DNA of 64,000 nucleotides from Sinohyriopsis cumingii (GCA_028554795.2 CM068841.1:26159308-26223307); one strand, 5' to 3'. Counted from the stretch's first letter, positions 14,917 to 26,088 are shown. A program made the numbers and translations. Notes: generated by a model from the sequence alone, not told the origin.

Positions 14917-15255
14917 ATGGATGCTGTAGGACAAATGAGGGAACATGAAGCAGAAAACTCGCTGACGGGGGTAGAATTCTTTCATAAAACAATGTACGAC
15001 AACCAACAAATCATGTTCAGCCTCAGGATAGGCATTATTACGGTCATTGGAACGATTATTATCGTCGCTTGTACAATGTACATTATTCAGCAGTGCCGAA
15101 AAGTGCCGAGATCGTCTATCAACCTCGTTAAATGCCGAAAGAATTCCAGTGACCGAGAATGTCTGTTGCTACAAAAAGAACCTGGAGAAAATTTCTTGAC
15201 AAAGGAATCAAGAATCTCTCTTGGTATTAAGTGCAGCAAGGAGTTCTACGTTTGA
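14917..15255 (+). CDS. Small single-pass membrane protein, unknown function (copy A)
   Basis: This 112-codon frame starts at an ATG conserved in copy B and ends at a TGA that is also conserved. I do not recognise a family. Residues 1-36 are polar and contain no signal peptide. Residues about 38-57 (IGIITVIGTIIIVACTMYII) form one strong hydrophobic helix. The remaining ~50 residues are basic and Cys-containing (QQCRKV, VKCRKN, IKCSKE), which suggests an N-out/C-in orientation by the positive-inside rule. A strong splice acceptor 370 bp upstream could place it in a terminal exon. Evidence for coding: copy B has no indel in 339 bp although the upstream flank has at least four. Evidence against constraint: roughly 17 amino-acid replacements plus one stop against about 8 silent changes, close to neutral expectation. 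It may be a real small gene, a single exon of a larger gene, or an old frame that has been released from selection. Confidence 0.5.
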   Translation: MDAVGQMREHEAENSLTGVEFFHKTMYDNQQIMFSLRIGIITVIGTIIIVACTMYIIQQCRKVPRSSINLVKCRKNSSDRECLLLQKEPGENFLTKESRISLGIKCSKEFYV

Positions 15256-16491
15256 ACTTAACAAATGGTCTTGTTAAGATCCTTCTTTCTTTTGTTCTAA
15301 TTTAGTAACTGGCATCCCTCTCCTGCATTGATGCACTATTTTTGTTATTGAATACTTTCAATTCCTAACTATATCAATTTTCCTTAAACATTCTTCATTT
15401 TGTCTTGCATTTCCATTTTGAAAATAATGTAGCTGCCGATTGCAAATAAGCTATCAATTTACTGAGGTGCCCTGCGATGCGCGAAGACTGCTGAGGATTA
15501 TCCATCCTCATGCCTTTAAAGTTATTAATAATTAGTCTACGACATCGTATGTAAATGGTTAGCTTACTTCATGACTGACCTATACCTTTCGGTTCATTTA
15601 AAAGTAAACCCCACCTTACCCTCTCAGAAACATAATACATTATCATTTCACTTTAGATTTAATTTGAAAAAGAGTGGGATACATTTGAACATGTAATTAT
15701 TACAACAAATGTATTACATGTGTAACTTTGAAGTGACAATTACAAATTCTCTGAGGTCTAGTTTCGACATGAAATTTAGCGACAACTGTAGATATGAACG
15801 TTGTCTGCTTACAACTTCTTTGGGTCGATGGGGATGCTGACACTGCAGCAACCGTTATTATATAGTTTCTGATTTGTGAGCATTGATTAAGGATGACAAA
15901 ATTATATTCTCACCAGAATTAGCAGATCTTGGATCGTAGAACAGAATTATAAAAGAACAATGAGGTACAATATACACGTTATTGTTCAGAATGAGCATCA
16001 GTCTGAATATATAGCGTACGCGCCTTTCATAGAGCTACAGAACGCAGTGAATAATCCCTATGCAATGCAAAACAAAGACTGTACTCTAACAAAGTGTTAT
16101 GAATGAAGCAAAATTCCTAAGCATCAAGTATGTTTCAGGAAATAAATAAAAAACAACGAAACTCACTGCCTCTGTCTCTAATAATCTCAATTAGTAACAG
16201 AGATGATCTCTCAAGATATTCGTTTGCATTTAATTTTATAAAAAGAGTTCAATAAAATCATACCAGCAATTCTGAGCACCTTGAACAACGTGTGGTAGAG
16301 TCAGGAATTCTATTTATCACATAACGTTTGAGATGTTTTAGGAGGACTTGTTAAGAGATCTATCACTTCTCGATACATCATTTCTGTGAATTCACGTTAG
16401 TCTGTTAGAATGAGAGTGATGTGATATTTGTAGATCAGCGTCCAAGTAGAAAATCATGACATACTCAATTTCTTGAACGCATACAGAAAAT

Positions 16492-16494
<3 letters not shown>
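15256..16494. other. Duplicated flanking DNA, no gene seen
   Basis: This stretch is shared with copy B (24767-26008) and contains no coding signal. It could hold the 3' untranslated region of the membrane-protein frame, but I cannot place a poly(A) site with confidence. Confidence 0.55.
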
Positions 16495-16568
<74 letters not shown>

Positions 16569-16616
16569 GTGTACGTGTGTATTATGTATGCGCGTGTATG
16601 TACGTTCGTGTGTGTG

Positions 16617-16686
<70 letters not shown>
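16495..16686. repeat. Compound microsatellite (TA)n - GT-rich block - (TA)n
   Basis: TA tracts at 16495-16564 and 16620-16686 flank a 55-bp GT-rich block (GTGTGTACGTGTGTATT and following). Copy B has a single uninterrupted TA tract at the same place (26009-26085), so the interruption and second tract are specific to copy A, or were lost in B. Confidence 0.97.
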
Positions 16687-16689
<3 letters not shown>

Positions 16690-17229
16690 TACATTTCTTT
16701 TTTAGATTTTGGTGTTGATGTTGACTATACATTTTATCATGTCTTTATACATACCTTGGGGAAACGTGCATCTTCTTTTTTTGACTGTTTATCAAATTGT
16801 AAAAGCTAAATGTTGTATTGTGATTATATTAAATATATCAACCATTATAATCATATTTGTATTAGCCTTGAAGAGAAACAGAATACTTGACCACACAATT
16901 GCGATAAACGACTGCCTTTTCATAATTTTCTGCATGAGATGAAAATAATGAGATTACCAAGCGTACCGCCTCTATAAATTTAATGTTCATCACCTGAAAC
17001 ATGGCGGAAACGAAACAATGATTGAATAGCAGTTTAAAACAAAGTTAAGTGTTGGTGTCAATAGTGAAAGCGATAGGAAAGTAGTAATACAGATTATCGA
17101 TTTTTAATGGCTCTCGCTATGGTTCAAGTTGCACATCAGTTTTCGGTAGATCAAATATTCTATAATTTTAGAATTGATATTTACTTAATCATGAAAATTG
17201 ATCAATAATATATGTAACCAGGAAATAGA

Positions 17230-17775
17230 GATATAGTACAATTTAACGGCTCAGTAACAACAACCTGTATGATGCTCTATGGAAACAATATCGTGTATTA
17301 CCTGAATTATGATGTATAATAAACAGCATCGTGTATTACCTGTATGATGGTCTATGGAAAAAAACATCTTGTATAACCTCCATGATGCTCTATGTCAACA
17401 GCATTATGTATTACCTGTATGATGCTATATGGTGACATAGTATATACCTGTATGAAAATCTGTGGAAACAACATCATGTATTAATTTATGAAGCTCAAAG
17501 AAGACAACATCGTGTTATACCTGTATGACGCTCTATGGAGAAAACATCGTGTTTTACCTGTATGAAGCTCTATGAGAAAACCTCGTGTTTTACCTGTATG
17601 AAGCTCTATGAGACAACATCGTGTTTTACCTGTATGAAGTTCTATGAGACAACATCGTGTTTTACCTGTATGAAGCTCTATGAGACAACATTGTGTTTTA
17701 CCTGTATGAAGCTCTATGAGACAACATCGTGTTTTACCTGTATGAAGTTCTATGGAGACAATTTCGTTAATTGAG
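17230..17775. repeat. 36-bp minisatellite, copy A, about 14 units
   Basis: The unit is close to ACATCGTGTTTTACCTG followed by TATGAAGCTCTATGAGACA. Because 36 is a multiple of three, open frames run through it on both strands (12-residue repeats such as CFTCMKLYETTS). Units at the right end are most alike; units at the left are decayed. A longer version is in copy B. Confidence 0.95.
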
Positions 17776-18419
17776 TATATGAAGCTCATGCAGACTTTTT
17801 TTCGTTTTAACGGCACAAACATAATTGACTTTTTTCGTGACAAGGGAAAGTATTGTTTCTTGGAGCGAAGTAGTTATATTGAATTACTAGATAAGATTCG
17901 GTTCATTGCTGTATCAATTTTATTAGCTCCTCTATTTTGTAGTCAACCTTTTAATTTCTTTTCCCGCTAATCATATCAGTGAAAAATATCAAATTCAACC
18001 ATGAAAGATATAAGTATCTACTATGTTATATTCATATTTACGGAAAATCAGATAATTTTTTCGCTCGGTTTCATCTGCACCCTATCATATTAAGGGCTAT
18101 ATCATTCCGAGCAAATGGGAACTAAGTGATTTTCCAATGGAAGCACAGAGGCACCCGAGGCTAGGAAAATGTTTATTCAATGGGATAAATGTACAATATT
18201 GCATAGCTTTATTTTCTTTCAACATAAATTAGCTGATTTCCGAATTTGAACTAAATATCGAAGCAATATGATATGAACTACCCCAAAATGTTAATATACA
18301 TTCTATCCATTTTATCGATTTTGTTGAATATTTTTCTTATTAATGCTCACATTTGTTCTAACGGAATGATGTAATGTATGTACTGTTCATTTACACACAC
18401 CAGGGAACAGTTCGTGAAA

Positions 18420-18800
18420 CTACTGTCAGTCACATATAAAGGCGCTTGGTCACCTGTACCAGACACCAAATGGTGACTTTGCTATTGGTCACATCTAATA
18501 CCGCTCGGTCTTACATACCAGGAAACATCTGGCAACATCACTATAGATCATAGGTAAAACTGCTTGGTTGCATACGGTAATTTCTATGACATTACTAATG
18601 GACACAACAGTAAATCTGCTCGGTCACAGATAACAGACTGCAGATGGTGACTTTACCATTGGCTAACCTTAATGTGCTCAATGACCATGAAAGAGCTGAT
18701 GATCCTGCTATTGGTAACAGGTAAAGACACAAGGCAATAGCTGATGATCCTGCTATTGGTTACATGTAAAGAGACAAGGCAATAGCTGGTAATTCATCTA
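18420..18800. repeat. Minisatellite region, copy A, with 2-3 clean 45-bp units
   Basis: The clean unit GATGATCCTGCTATTGGTtAC plus ATGTAAAGACAcaAGGCAATAGCT is present two to three times at about 18690-18800, preceded by decayed relatives (CTATTGGTCACAT phrases). Copy B has about nine clean units at the matching place. Confidence 0.9.
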
Positions 18801-19199
18801 CTAATAAAATGTTAGAAGGTAGTACGTGAGATTGTTTGACATAATGTTGCTATGAATTTCACCTCATACAACACTATTTGTGTATTAGCAAAGATCTAAA
18901 TATTTATGTTGATCTAGAACTTTAACATATGTAAATAAATTTTATTTTACTTGAAATAATTTCATAATGGCACTAAATTTTAAATTGTAATAATTTGTAC
19001 GTGTAAAGAAAGGTACAGGTTGAATACGAAATAAAATACAACTTTAACAAATGTTACTGTTAAAAAAGGATCAGCTGGTGTTTGTTAATGAGATTATTAA
19101 TTCATTGCTATACTTGTGCAGATACGCAACAATTTCACTATCCAGCCTACATTATATATTGTGGAATACCTTTGCAATATATTGATATACGACACCAAA

Positions 19200-19440
19200 C
19201 TTTCAAGTTGTATTTTTACTATCATGTGTCATTTTAATGTAATTATTTTCATTTCTGACGTATTTTTAGATTATGTGCCATAGTAATTCATTAATTTTCG
19301 ATTGCGACGTATTTTAGTATGATGTGTGATTTTAATCCATTAGTTTTCAATTGTGAGTTATTTTTATTAATATGTGCCATTTTTATTAATTAATTTCACT
19401 TGCGACGTATATTTGCTTTATTTGCTATTTTGACTTCATT
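19200..19440. repeat. Decayed ~55-60 bp repeat, copy A
   Basis: The phrase TTGCGACGTATTTTAGTATGATGTGTgATTTTAATcCATTA recurs about four times in altered form. The same array in copy B (about 29690-29900) is nearly identical to this one over roughly 115 bp, much closer than the rest of the duplication. Confidence 0.8.
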
Positions 19441-19996
19441 GTGTTTCAAAAGTGAGATGTTTCCAACTGTGTCGTATATACAAGATATGTACCCTGACAT
19501 TGTCGTATATGCAAGATATTTACCTTAATGTACGTTCACAATTAAGAATAAATATAGCTTAACTTTTTAGCAGTTACAAATGCACAGTTTAATATTTGCC
19601 TGTCTTTTCTTTCTTTCTAAAATATACTATTTTTATACACTATTTTCTCTATTTTCAACTTCAACTTGGATAATTTTCATATTCGTTTGAAGACTTTGTA
19701 ATTGTGGGAATCTTTATTTAATTTAATGTTGTTATAATGGATATATTTTACATATTTTTTCAGCACTGAGATAAAATTGTATTAATGTGTTTGTGACCCT
19801 TTTTCTTCTCTAAAATAATGAATTTACAAAATGTCAAATAAATAGTTTTCTTGGATTGTTTCTGTTAGTATTTGCTGAGACCAATACTGGAGGAGGGCCT
19901 TTCATGACTAATATAGTGGCAATCTGTCATGGACCACATTATGATATTGTTATCATCGCCTGGATTAGATCTTGAATTTTCAGCCTGATTCTTTAC

Positions 19997-20129
19997 GTCC
20001 CGTTTTCTTCCGCATGTAAATAAGTTCGAATTAATATCCGTAGTCATGCGGTATTCTTTTTGTTTATAAAGCGGCTCTTTTTCCTGTTCATGAGGTTCAT
20101 GATGGCGGAAACTGAGTATATTTCAATCC
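19997..20129 (-). CDS. Candidate internal exon on the minus strand (copy A), unknown protein
   Basis: On the minus strand a good acceptor (TTTATTCCATTCTCAG) ends just before 20129, and a GTAAAG donor-like site starts at 19996. Between them one frame reads FRHHEPHEQEKEPLY, then MTTDINSNLFTCGRKRD. The same phase in copy B (30473-30608) gives FRHHEPHEQAKEPLY and MTTDVNSNLFTCGRKRD, with one mismatch over the 54 bases of the second half and an in-frame length change in the middle. The frame also has stop codons near its upstream end, so the exon would have to be read from inside it or begin untranslated. I recognise no domain. This could equally be non-coding sequence kept similar by gene conversion. 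Confidence 0.22.
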
Positions 20130-20674
20130 GCTGAGAATGGAATAAAACGAAGAACCAATGACTTTTGTATTTTGACAATTATGATTTCAGTTTCTTTTTT
20201 AACTCTGTGTTCTGTTCACCAATAGACCTATATACATTAACCACAACTAAATTTTCAGGCAAACCGAAGAGCATATAACTAAACTTACTAACTCTAATGG
20301 CACTAATTTGCATATTACTGGGATTACTATCCATGTTATATTTTTCATCGTAAAAGAAAGGTAATTTAGGCTTCTTAATTTACTAGAGGCAGAAACATGT
20401 TCTCATTTTCTAGCATGTGTTAAATCTTAGTTGTCTTTCGTACTCTTTTCGTGTATTTCTTTTTCTAACTATAATCTCTAACCATGCATGTATTTCTAAT
20501 TGAACACTTCTTTCCTTCCTCTGCTTCCCCTTTTCTTTCTTCAAGTTGTTGTTCCCTTTCCAGTCATTCCTTTTATAATTCCCTTTTCTCCTTTTCGAGT
20601 TGGTGTTCCCTTTCCAATCTTTCATTTTCTAATTCCATTTCTAATTTCCTTTTCTCCTTTTCGAGTTGATGTTC

Positions 20675-20686
20675 CCTTTCCAATGA
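20675..20686. repeat. Target-site duplication, left side of SINE (12 bp)
   Basis: CCTTTCCAATGA here is repeated exactly at 20937-20948 on the other side of the SINE. Confidence 0.93.
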
Positions 20687-20936
20687 GGGGCCCCGAGTGG
20701 CCGAGTGGCCTAAAGCGCTCTTCTTTACGGATCACTGCCACCTCACCTGTCTGCTGCGGTTCGAGTCTAAGATTCAGCCAATGTGGGTATGTGAGAAAGC
20801 TTGCCAGTAGCTTCTCGTGGGTCGGTGGTTCTTTCTGGGGTTTTCTCTGGTTCTTCCTCCATCATTAATACTGGCCGCCATGTATAGCCTATCATGCGCT
20901 GCAAAATGGCGTTAAACCCCACAACAACAACAACAA
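20687..20936 (+). mobile_element. tRNA-derived SINE, full length, plus strand
   Basis: This 250-bp element starts with a tRNA-like head whose A box TGGCCGAGTGG and B box GGTTCGAGTCT fit RNA polymerase III promoter consensus (Ser/Leu-type tRNA). A body follows with TCGGTGGTTCTTTCTGGGG and AATACTGGCCGCCATGTATA, then a GGCGTTAAACCCC end and a (CAA)n tail. It is flanked by a perfect 12-bp duplication. SINEs with this body and tail type are, to my knowledge, common in molluscs. It needs a LINE partner for movement; which one is unknown. It inserted into the Gag-like relic. Confidence 0.92.
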
Positions 20937-20948
20937 CCTTTCCAATGA
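20937..20948. repeat. Target-site duplication, right side of SINE (12 bp)
   Basis: CCTTTCCAATGA, an exact copy of 20675-20686. It directly follows the (CAA)n tail. Confidence 0.93.
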
Positions 20949-21388
20949 TTCATTTTCTGATTCCCATTCTTTTGCCCGTTCATCCTTTTCTTTCGCTTGT
21001 TCTTCACTTTTGAATTTCCTAAGATTAACCCCGTCGTAACCCAGTTGTTTCCCACATTCAGCTAGTTCCTTTAGCGAAGCTAAGATTGATTGATGATAAG
21101 AATTATGTACAGTGGTTTAGAGGTTGTCAAACAAGAATTAACAATCTTAGACATCGAGGCAACAAACACTAAAGTCTGTACATGTCAGTAACCCAGCACC
21201 TACTAAAAATACACTTGTCAAAAGGTCCACGACTTTCAGCCTGCTTATGGTTTAAATACAGTGTATTGTTAGTTCATTCAATCCAAAGCATCCCACTTCT
21301 GTCACTAGTTGTAACAGGATAGATCTGAATGGATGATTCGATCGAATGACAACACAAAACAATGTGATGAAAAATGAAAATTAATTAA

Positions 21389-21392
<4 letters not shown>

Positions 21393-21476
<84 letters not shown>
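21393..21476. repeat. (TA)n microsatellite, 84 bp
   Basis: A pure TA tract in the spacer between the two duplicated segments. Confidence 0.99.
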
Positions 21477-21479
<3 letters not shown>

Positions 21480-21589
21480 ACAAAATTACAAATACAGTGA
21501 TACTTTCACGCTCCAAACATACGTCTCATTCAAATACTCTATCCAAACATTGACAAATTGGTAAACTAAAATTGATTAAAGTATTCTCA

Positions 21590-21790
21590 TGTATGACTAA
21601 GATTCAAATAATCTTATGTAACATCATGTAATGAAAGTGAGATTCAACTAATTTTATGGAATAAAAATAAAGATTCAAATGAAAGTGAGATTCAAATAAT
21701 CTCCTGGAATGAAAGTGAGATTCACATAATCTCAGGTAATCAAAATAAAGATTCAAATAATCTTATGTAATTAAAATGACGCAAATTGTA
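21590..21790. repeat. Decayed ~31-33 bp tandem repeat, 6-7 copies
   Basis: The phrase AGATTCAAATAATCTtATGtAAT followed by GAAAGTG or AAAATAA recurs. Copies alternate between two variants, so the array may also be read as a ~65-bp dimer. Confidence 0.8.
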
Positions 21791-21899
21791 CTCAATTGAA
21801 ACAACAACGAGTTAAAACAAACATGACTCAGCCATTTGTACAGCCGTATGATTCATACATATTTTTAAAACTTGCAAATGTGTCCAATGAAAACCACAC

Positions 21900-22235
21900 A
21901 GATCTCCCAAATTCTTGGGTAAGCCGTCACTTGTACTGACCGTACACACCCTTCATGGATCCATCATGTGCACACGTTTACAAACTAGCGGTTTCGTCTT
22001 CATATGGCCTTGATGGTTACACTATATTCCATATCGACACATAGACTGCCAGACAGATAGCCTGAGATACCCGCACACACATATGTACTGACAGCACACA
22101 GTTCTCCAAAATTGGGTTGGCACACTTGTATTGGCCACGCCCACCCTTCATGGATCCACTATGCGCACAGACATACGTATAAACATACGTACATGCAGCT
22201 ACAGACTGCCCTAACAGCTACAGTCAGCCCTAAAC
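21900..22235. repeat. Imperfect ~190-bp direct duplication
   Basis: The phrases CACTTGTACTGACCGTACAC/CACTTGTATTGGCCACGCCC, CACCCTTCATGGATCCA and the shared GCACAC segments occur at about 21927-21975 and again at about 22119-22165. ACAGCTACAG also recurs at 22195-22240. Only these two large units are visible. Confidence 0.6.
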
Positions 22236-22239
22236 AGCT

Positions 22240-23139
22240 ACAATAAAACCAAACTGGTCACAATAATAGGTTAGAAATTAATATCTATGGATACATGTTA
22301 CTAAATTAAACTCTAATGGCAACTTGTAATTCAAAAGTTCACAACGTTTCCAATCTGCGTAGCATTATAGGCATCATTTCACGATACGAAGTTAATAACT
22401 GAATACGCTTCACACAAATGGAGAACGTTCACTCCTTGACAAGATCAATAGACCAGTCTGTCAGTTAGAAACGGAACTTACCTTAAATTCACAGGAGAGT
22501 GAGTATTAATCATGGTACAATACCCGTGCTTACCGTGCATTTAGTAACTCTCGCCGCAAGATATCTGCGACAAGATACATGCTAGTTCAGTTGCTTACCT
22601 AGGAAAAACAAGTATTCACCATAGGTAAAGTTTACGCATGTACGACGCAAATGATCAAATCGTTCTAAGGCTAAACCAAGTTATTTCTTACCTTATTCTG
22701 TGGCAAGTATGTGAATAAATAAAATGGGTTATTTTACAATAATCATGTAAAGAAAAAGAAGGAATACGTTATGATACTGATGCGGAACACACACGTGCAA
22801 CCAAACATGCATCCTCGACATAAAGCTTCTCATTTAATGTTTACGTATAGTATCAATGGTACAAATAAATTGGTGTATATTATCATATTGACATAAGGAA
22901 CACAGGTGTACCCTAATTGATATGAAATTAGGCTTCTTTCTTTATATTAAACGATCTTATTCGTCCGTGCGTCATAGAGTTAATTACAATGCATAACATC
23001 TGATATATCATTCTTTTCTCAATAATTGCTAAGAATCCATTATCAATTAATCCACCACAACACATTAATTTGTGTTGGAGGATAAGTTCTACAGTGTGAC
23101 CCCACGAAATTTCATCCACACGATACTTGTTCTTCTAAG
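22240..23139. other. Intergenic DNA between the duplicated segments, nothing recognised
   Basis: There are no coding motifs. The minus-strand frame at 22928-23119 has no recognisable content. Confidence 0.6.
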
Positions 23140-23144
23140 CAACG

Positions 23145-23355
23145 AAATTGTATCAGCTGGACATCTCTCCCTCACATATACATACACACCCACACATAGC
23201 AGAAAAACACATAAACCAAATTGTACATGTTATGGAAAGCAGATTGTATCAGCTGGACATTTTTCATATCTCTTCCGTTACATGTACATCTATAACCACA
23301 CATAGAAGAAGAACGCATAAACCAAACTGTACCTGTTATGGAAAGCAGATTGCAA
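23145..23355. repeat. Two ~100-bp direct repeats
   Basis: GTATCAGCTGGACATcT starts both units (about 23148 and 23246). Each unit ends with CACATAAACCAAAnTGTAC and GTTATGGAAAGCAGATTG. The pair lies about 290 bp before duplicated segment B. Confidence 0.9.
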
Positions 23356-24427
23356 CAGTCATTTCATATGTAACAGAGGAAGTGATAATAATGTATATTT
23401 TCTTTGACAGTGATAATAACTGAAATGTCCTAATTAAATATGAATTGAAGATCACATTTTATTTCATTATTTACCAGCTCACAAAACAGACTGGTGATAT
23501 ATAAAGCTAATAATACAATAACTCTTTAATATCGATTATTGGATACTTTAGAACGACTTTCTGAGAGAATTTATGTAGAATTCGTTATAGCGTATTTTGT
23601 TCACATTCTAATTTACTTTCAATAAAGTTGAATTATACCTTAATATGTTTGATTTATTGCTTATGGACGATTGGAAAACATATGGAATAATTAGGTATAT
23701 ATGATTCACTTCTCCACCAAATATCGCATAGTCTCACATACCAGAAGAACGAAGGTTTGATTGCAAAGCACTTGTGATTAGTTTGGATTCTATAATAACA
23801 AAATAACAATCATATCCTTAATAAAATGAATTTTGCCTTTGCATCGGTCATGATGTGTAAAGGACAACCGAAATTATGTTCAACCCAAAGGTTGTAGAAA
23901 ACAATAAGCAGTGAAAACACCATGCTTTCTTTCAATGAATCAAACCAGAACATTTTAAATTTTTAATTCGTTATTAAATCGTTTAGTATAAACGTAGAAT
24001 CCTGTATTGGTTCTAAACAACTCTATTTATCAATACATATTTGCTTTCTCTTTTCAGAATATTTCAAATAAATCCCCCCTCCAAGTGTTGAAAAGTGAAC
24101 TGCGAAATTCTATTTAAAAAAAAAAGATTCATATCAGTTTAAATAATTTCTACCTCTTAGTTCTATTGAGTATTTCAGTCTGACGGTATCTATATCAATG
24201 TTTTGCATGGGACTTGACAACTGAATAGAAATGCATTTGGATAAAACAATGGAATTAAATTTTAAATCCATATGGAAGAGTAAAAGAAGACAAATCGCTG
24301 ATGATTCGTTACCTTAATGTTGAAGATACAGAGAAAAGTGTGCTGCCCAGTGTTTTAGTCTATGACTTTACTTTAATAATATACGTTATCCAAACCCTAC
24401 TTATTGCGACGAAATTAGCTATCGGAC

Positions 24428-24766
24428 ATGGATGCTGTAGGACAAATGAGGGAACATGAAGCAGAAATATTGCTGACGAGGGTAGAATTCTTTTACAAAA
24501 CAATGCACGACAACCAACAATTCATCTTCAGCCTCAAAACAGGCATTATTACGGTCGTTGGAACGATTATTATCGTCGCTTGTACGATGTATATTATTCA
24601 GCAGTGCTGAAAAATGCCGAGATCGCCTATCAACCTTGTTAAATGCCGAAAGAATTCTAGTGACCGAGAATGCCAGTTGCTAACAAAAGAATCTGGCGAA
24701 AATTTCTTGACTAAGGAATCAAGGATCTTTCTTGGTATTAAGTGCAGCAAGAAGTTCTACGTTTGA
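24428..24766 (+). pseudogene. Small membrane protein frame with one premature stop (copy B)
   Basis: This matches 14917-15255 codon for codon over 113 codons including the terminal TGA, without any indel. Codon 61 is TGA where copy A has CGA, a C-to-T change in a CpG. The stop falls just after the membrane helix, so a 60-residue product with the helix and QQC end would still be made. The frame after the stop stays open to the original terminator. I count 30 base differences from copy A: about 22 at replacement sites and 8 silent. The upstream ATG context and the acceptor near 24058 are preserved. It is either a pseudogene or, less likely, a truncated functional variant. Confidence 0.6.
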
Positions 24767-26004
24767 ATTTAACAAATGGTCTTGTTAAGATCCTTCTTTC
24801 TTTTTATTCTAATTTAGTAACTGGCAACACTCTCCTGGATTGATGCACTAGTTCTGTTATTAAATACTTTCAATTCCTAGCTATATCAATTTTCCTTAAA
24901 CATTCCTCATTTTATCTTGCATTTCCATTTTGAAAATAATTGAGCTGTCGACTGTAAATAATATATCTATTTACTGAGGTGCACTGCGATGCGCGAAAAT
25001 GCTGAGGATTATCCATCCTCCTGCCTTTGAAGTTATTAATAATTAGTCTGCAATATCGTATTTAAATGGTTAGCTTACTTCATTACTGGCCTAAACCGTT
25101 CGGTTCATTTAAAAGTAAACCCCACCTTACCCTCTCAGAAACATAATACATTGTCATTTCACTTTATATTTAATTTGAAAAAGAGTGGGGTGTATTTGAA
25201 CATGTAATTATTACAACAAATGTATTACATATGTTACTTTGAAGTGACAATTACAAATTCTCTGAGGTTTAGTTTCAACAAGAAATATAGCGATAACTGT
25301 GGATATGAACGTTGTCTGCTTACATCTACGTTGCGTCGATGCGGATACTACATTGCAGTAACCGTTATTAAATATTTTCGGATTTGTGAGCATTGAATAA
25401 AGATGACAAAATTCTACTCTCATCATAATTGCCCGATTTTGGAACTTAGAACAGAATTATAAAAGAACAATAAGGTACAATATAAAAGTTATTGTTCAGA
25501 ATGAACATCAGTCTGAATATATAGCGAGTGCGCCTTTTGTAGAGCTACAGAACGGAGTGAATAATCTCTATGCAATACAACACAAAGACTGTACTCTAAC
25601 AAATTGTTTTGAATGAGGCAAAACTCCTTTGCATCAAATGTGTTTGACGAAGTAAATAAAAAAACAACAAAACTCACTGCCTCTGTCTCTAATAATCTCA
25701 ATTAGCAACAGAGATGATCTCTCAAAATTGCTCGTTTGCATTTAATTTTATATAAAAAAGTTCAATAAAATCATCTCGAACGACATGTGGCAGAGTCAGG
25801 AATTCTATTTATCACATAACGTTTAAGAAATAGCATCACTCTATTATGTTTTAGGAGGACTTGTTAAAAGATATATCACTTCTTGATACATCATTTCTGT
25901 GAATACACGTTAGTCAGTTAGAATGAGAGTGATGTGAAATTTCTAGAGCAGCATCCAAGTAGAAAATCATGACATACTCAATTTCTTGAACGCATACAGA
26001 AAAT

Positions 26005-26008
<4 letters not shown>

Positions 26009-26085
<77 letters not shown>
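26009..26085. repeat. (TA)n microsatellite, 77 bp (copy B)
   Basis: A pure TA tract at the position matching 16495-16686 of copy A, with identical flanks (GAAAATTCAC before, GAATACATTTCTT after). Confidence 0.99.

Positions 26086-26088
<3 letters not shown>

Larger units (their letters stand above)
14130..20330 (+). repeat. Segmental duplication, copy A
   Basis: From TTAATATGTTTGCATTTATTG to about CATATTACTGGGAT this segment aligns collinearly, in the same orientation, with 23640-30805. Both copies contain, in order, a membrane-protein frame, a TA tract, a 36-bp minisatellite, a 45-bp minisatellite, a ~57-bp repeat and a candidate minus-strand exon. In the 339-bp coding frame I count 30 mismatches by hand (about 9%). 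Divergence is patchy: around 19250-19370 the two copies are almost identical. Confidence 0.93.
20430..21110 (-). pseudogene. Gag-like coiled-coil relic split by a SINE
   Basis: Read on the minus strand from about 21110 down, the frame gives SILASLKELAECGKQLGYDG, then a highly charged segment rich in Glu, Lys and Arg. The SINE interrupts it, and beyond the SINE the charged heptad-like repeats (LEREHQLEKEKR) continue in the same frame to a stop near 20578, then decay. A short helical head ending LGYDGVNLRKF followed by a long E/K/R coiled coil is the layout I know from the N-terminal part of Gag in invertebrate Ty3/gypsy-type elements. There is no start codon, and no protease or RT follows. An alternative is a host coiled-coil gene fragment. 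The family call is inference. Confidence 0.42.

Noticed and set aside
17481-17843. Repetitive frames encoding ELHTGKTRCCLI or CFTCMKLYETTS
   Set aside because: These are by-products of a 36-bp minisatellite. Both strands are open, and the repeat in copy B shows no better frame preservation.
20687-20775. Functional tRNA-Ser/Leu gene
   Set aside because: A and B boxes are present, but the sequence continues into a SINE body with a (CAA)n tail and target-site duplications, so it is a SINE head.
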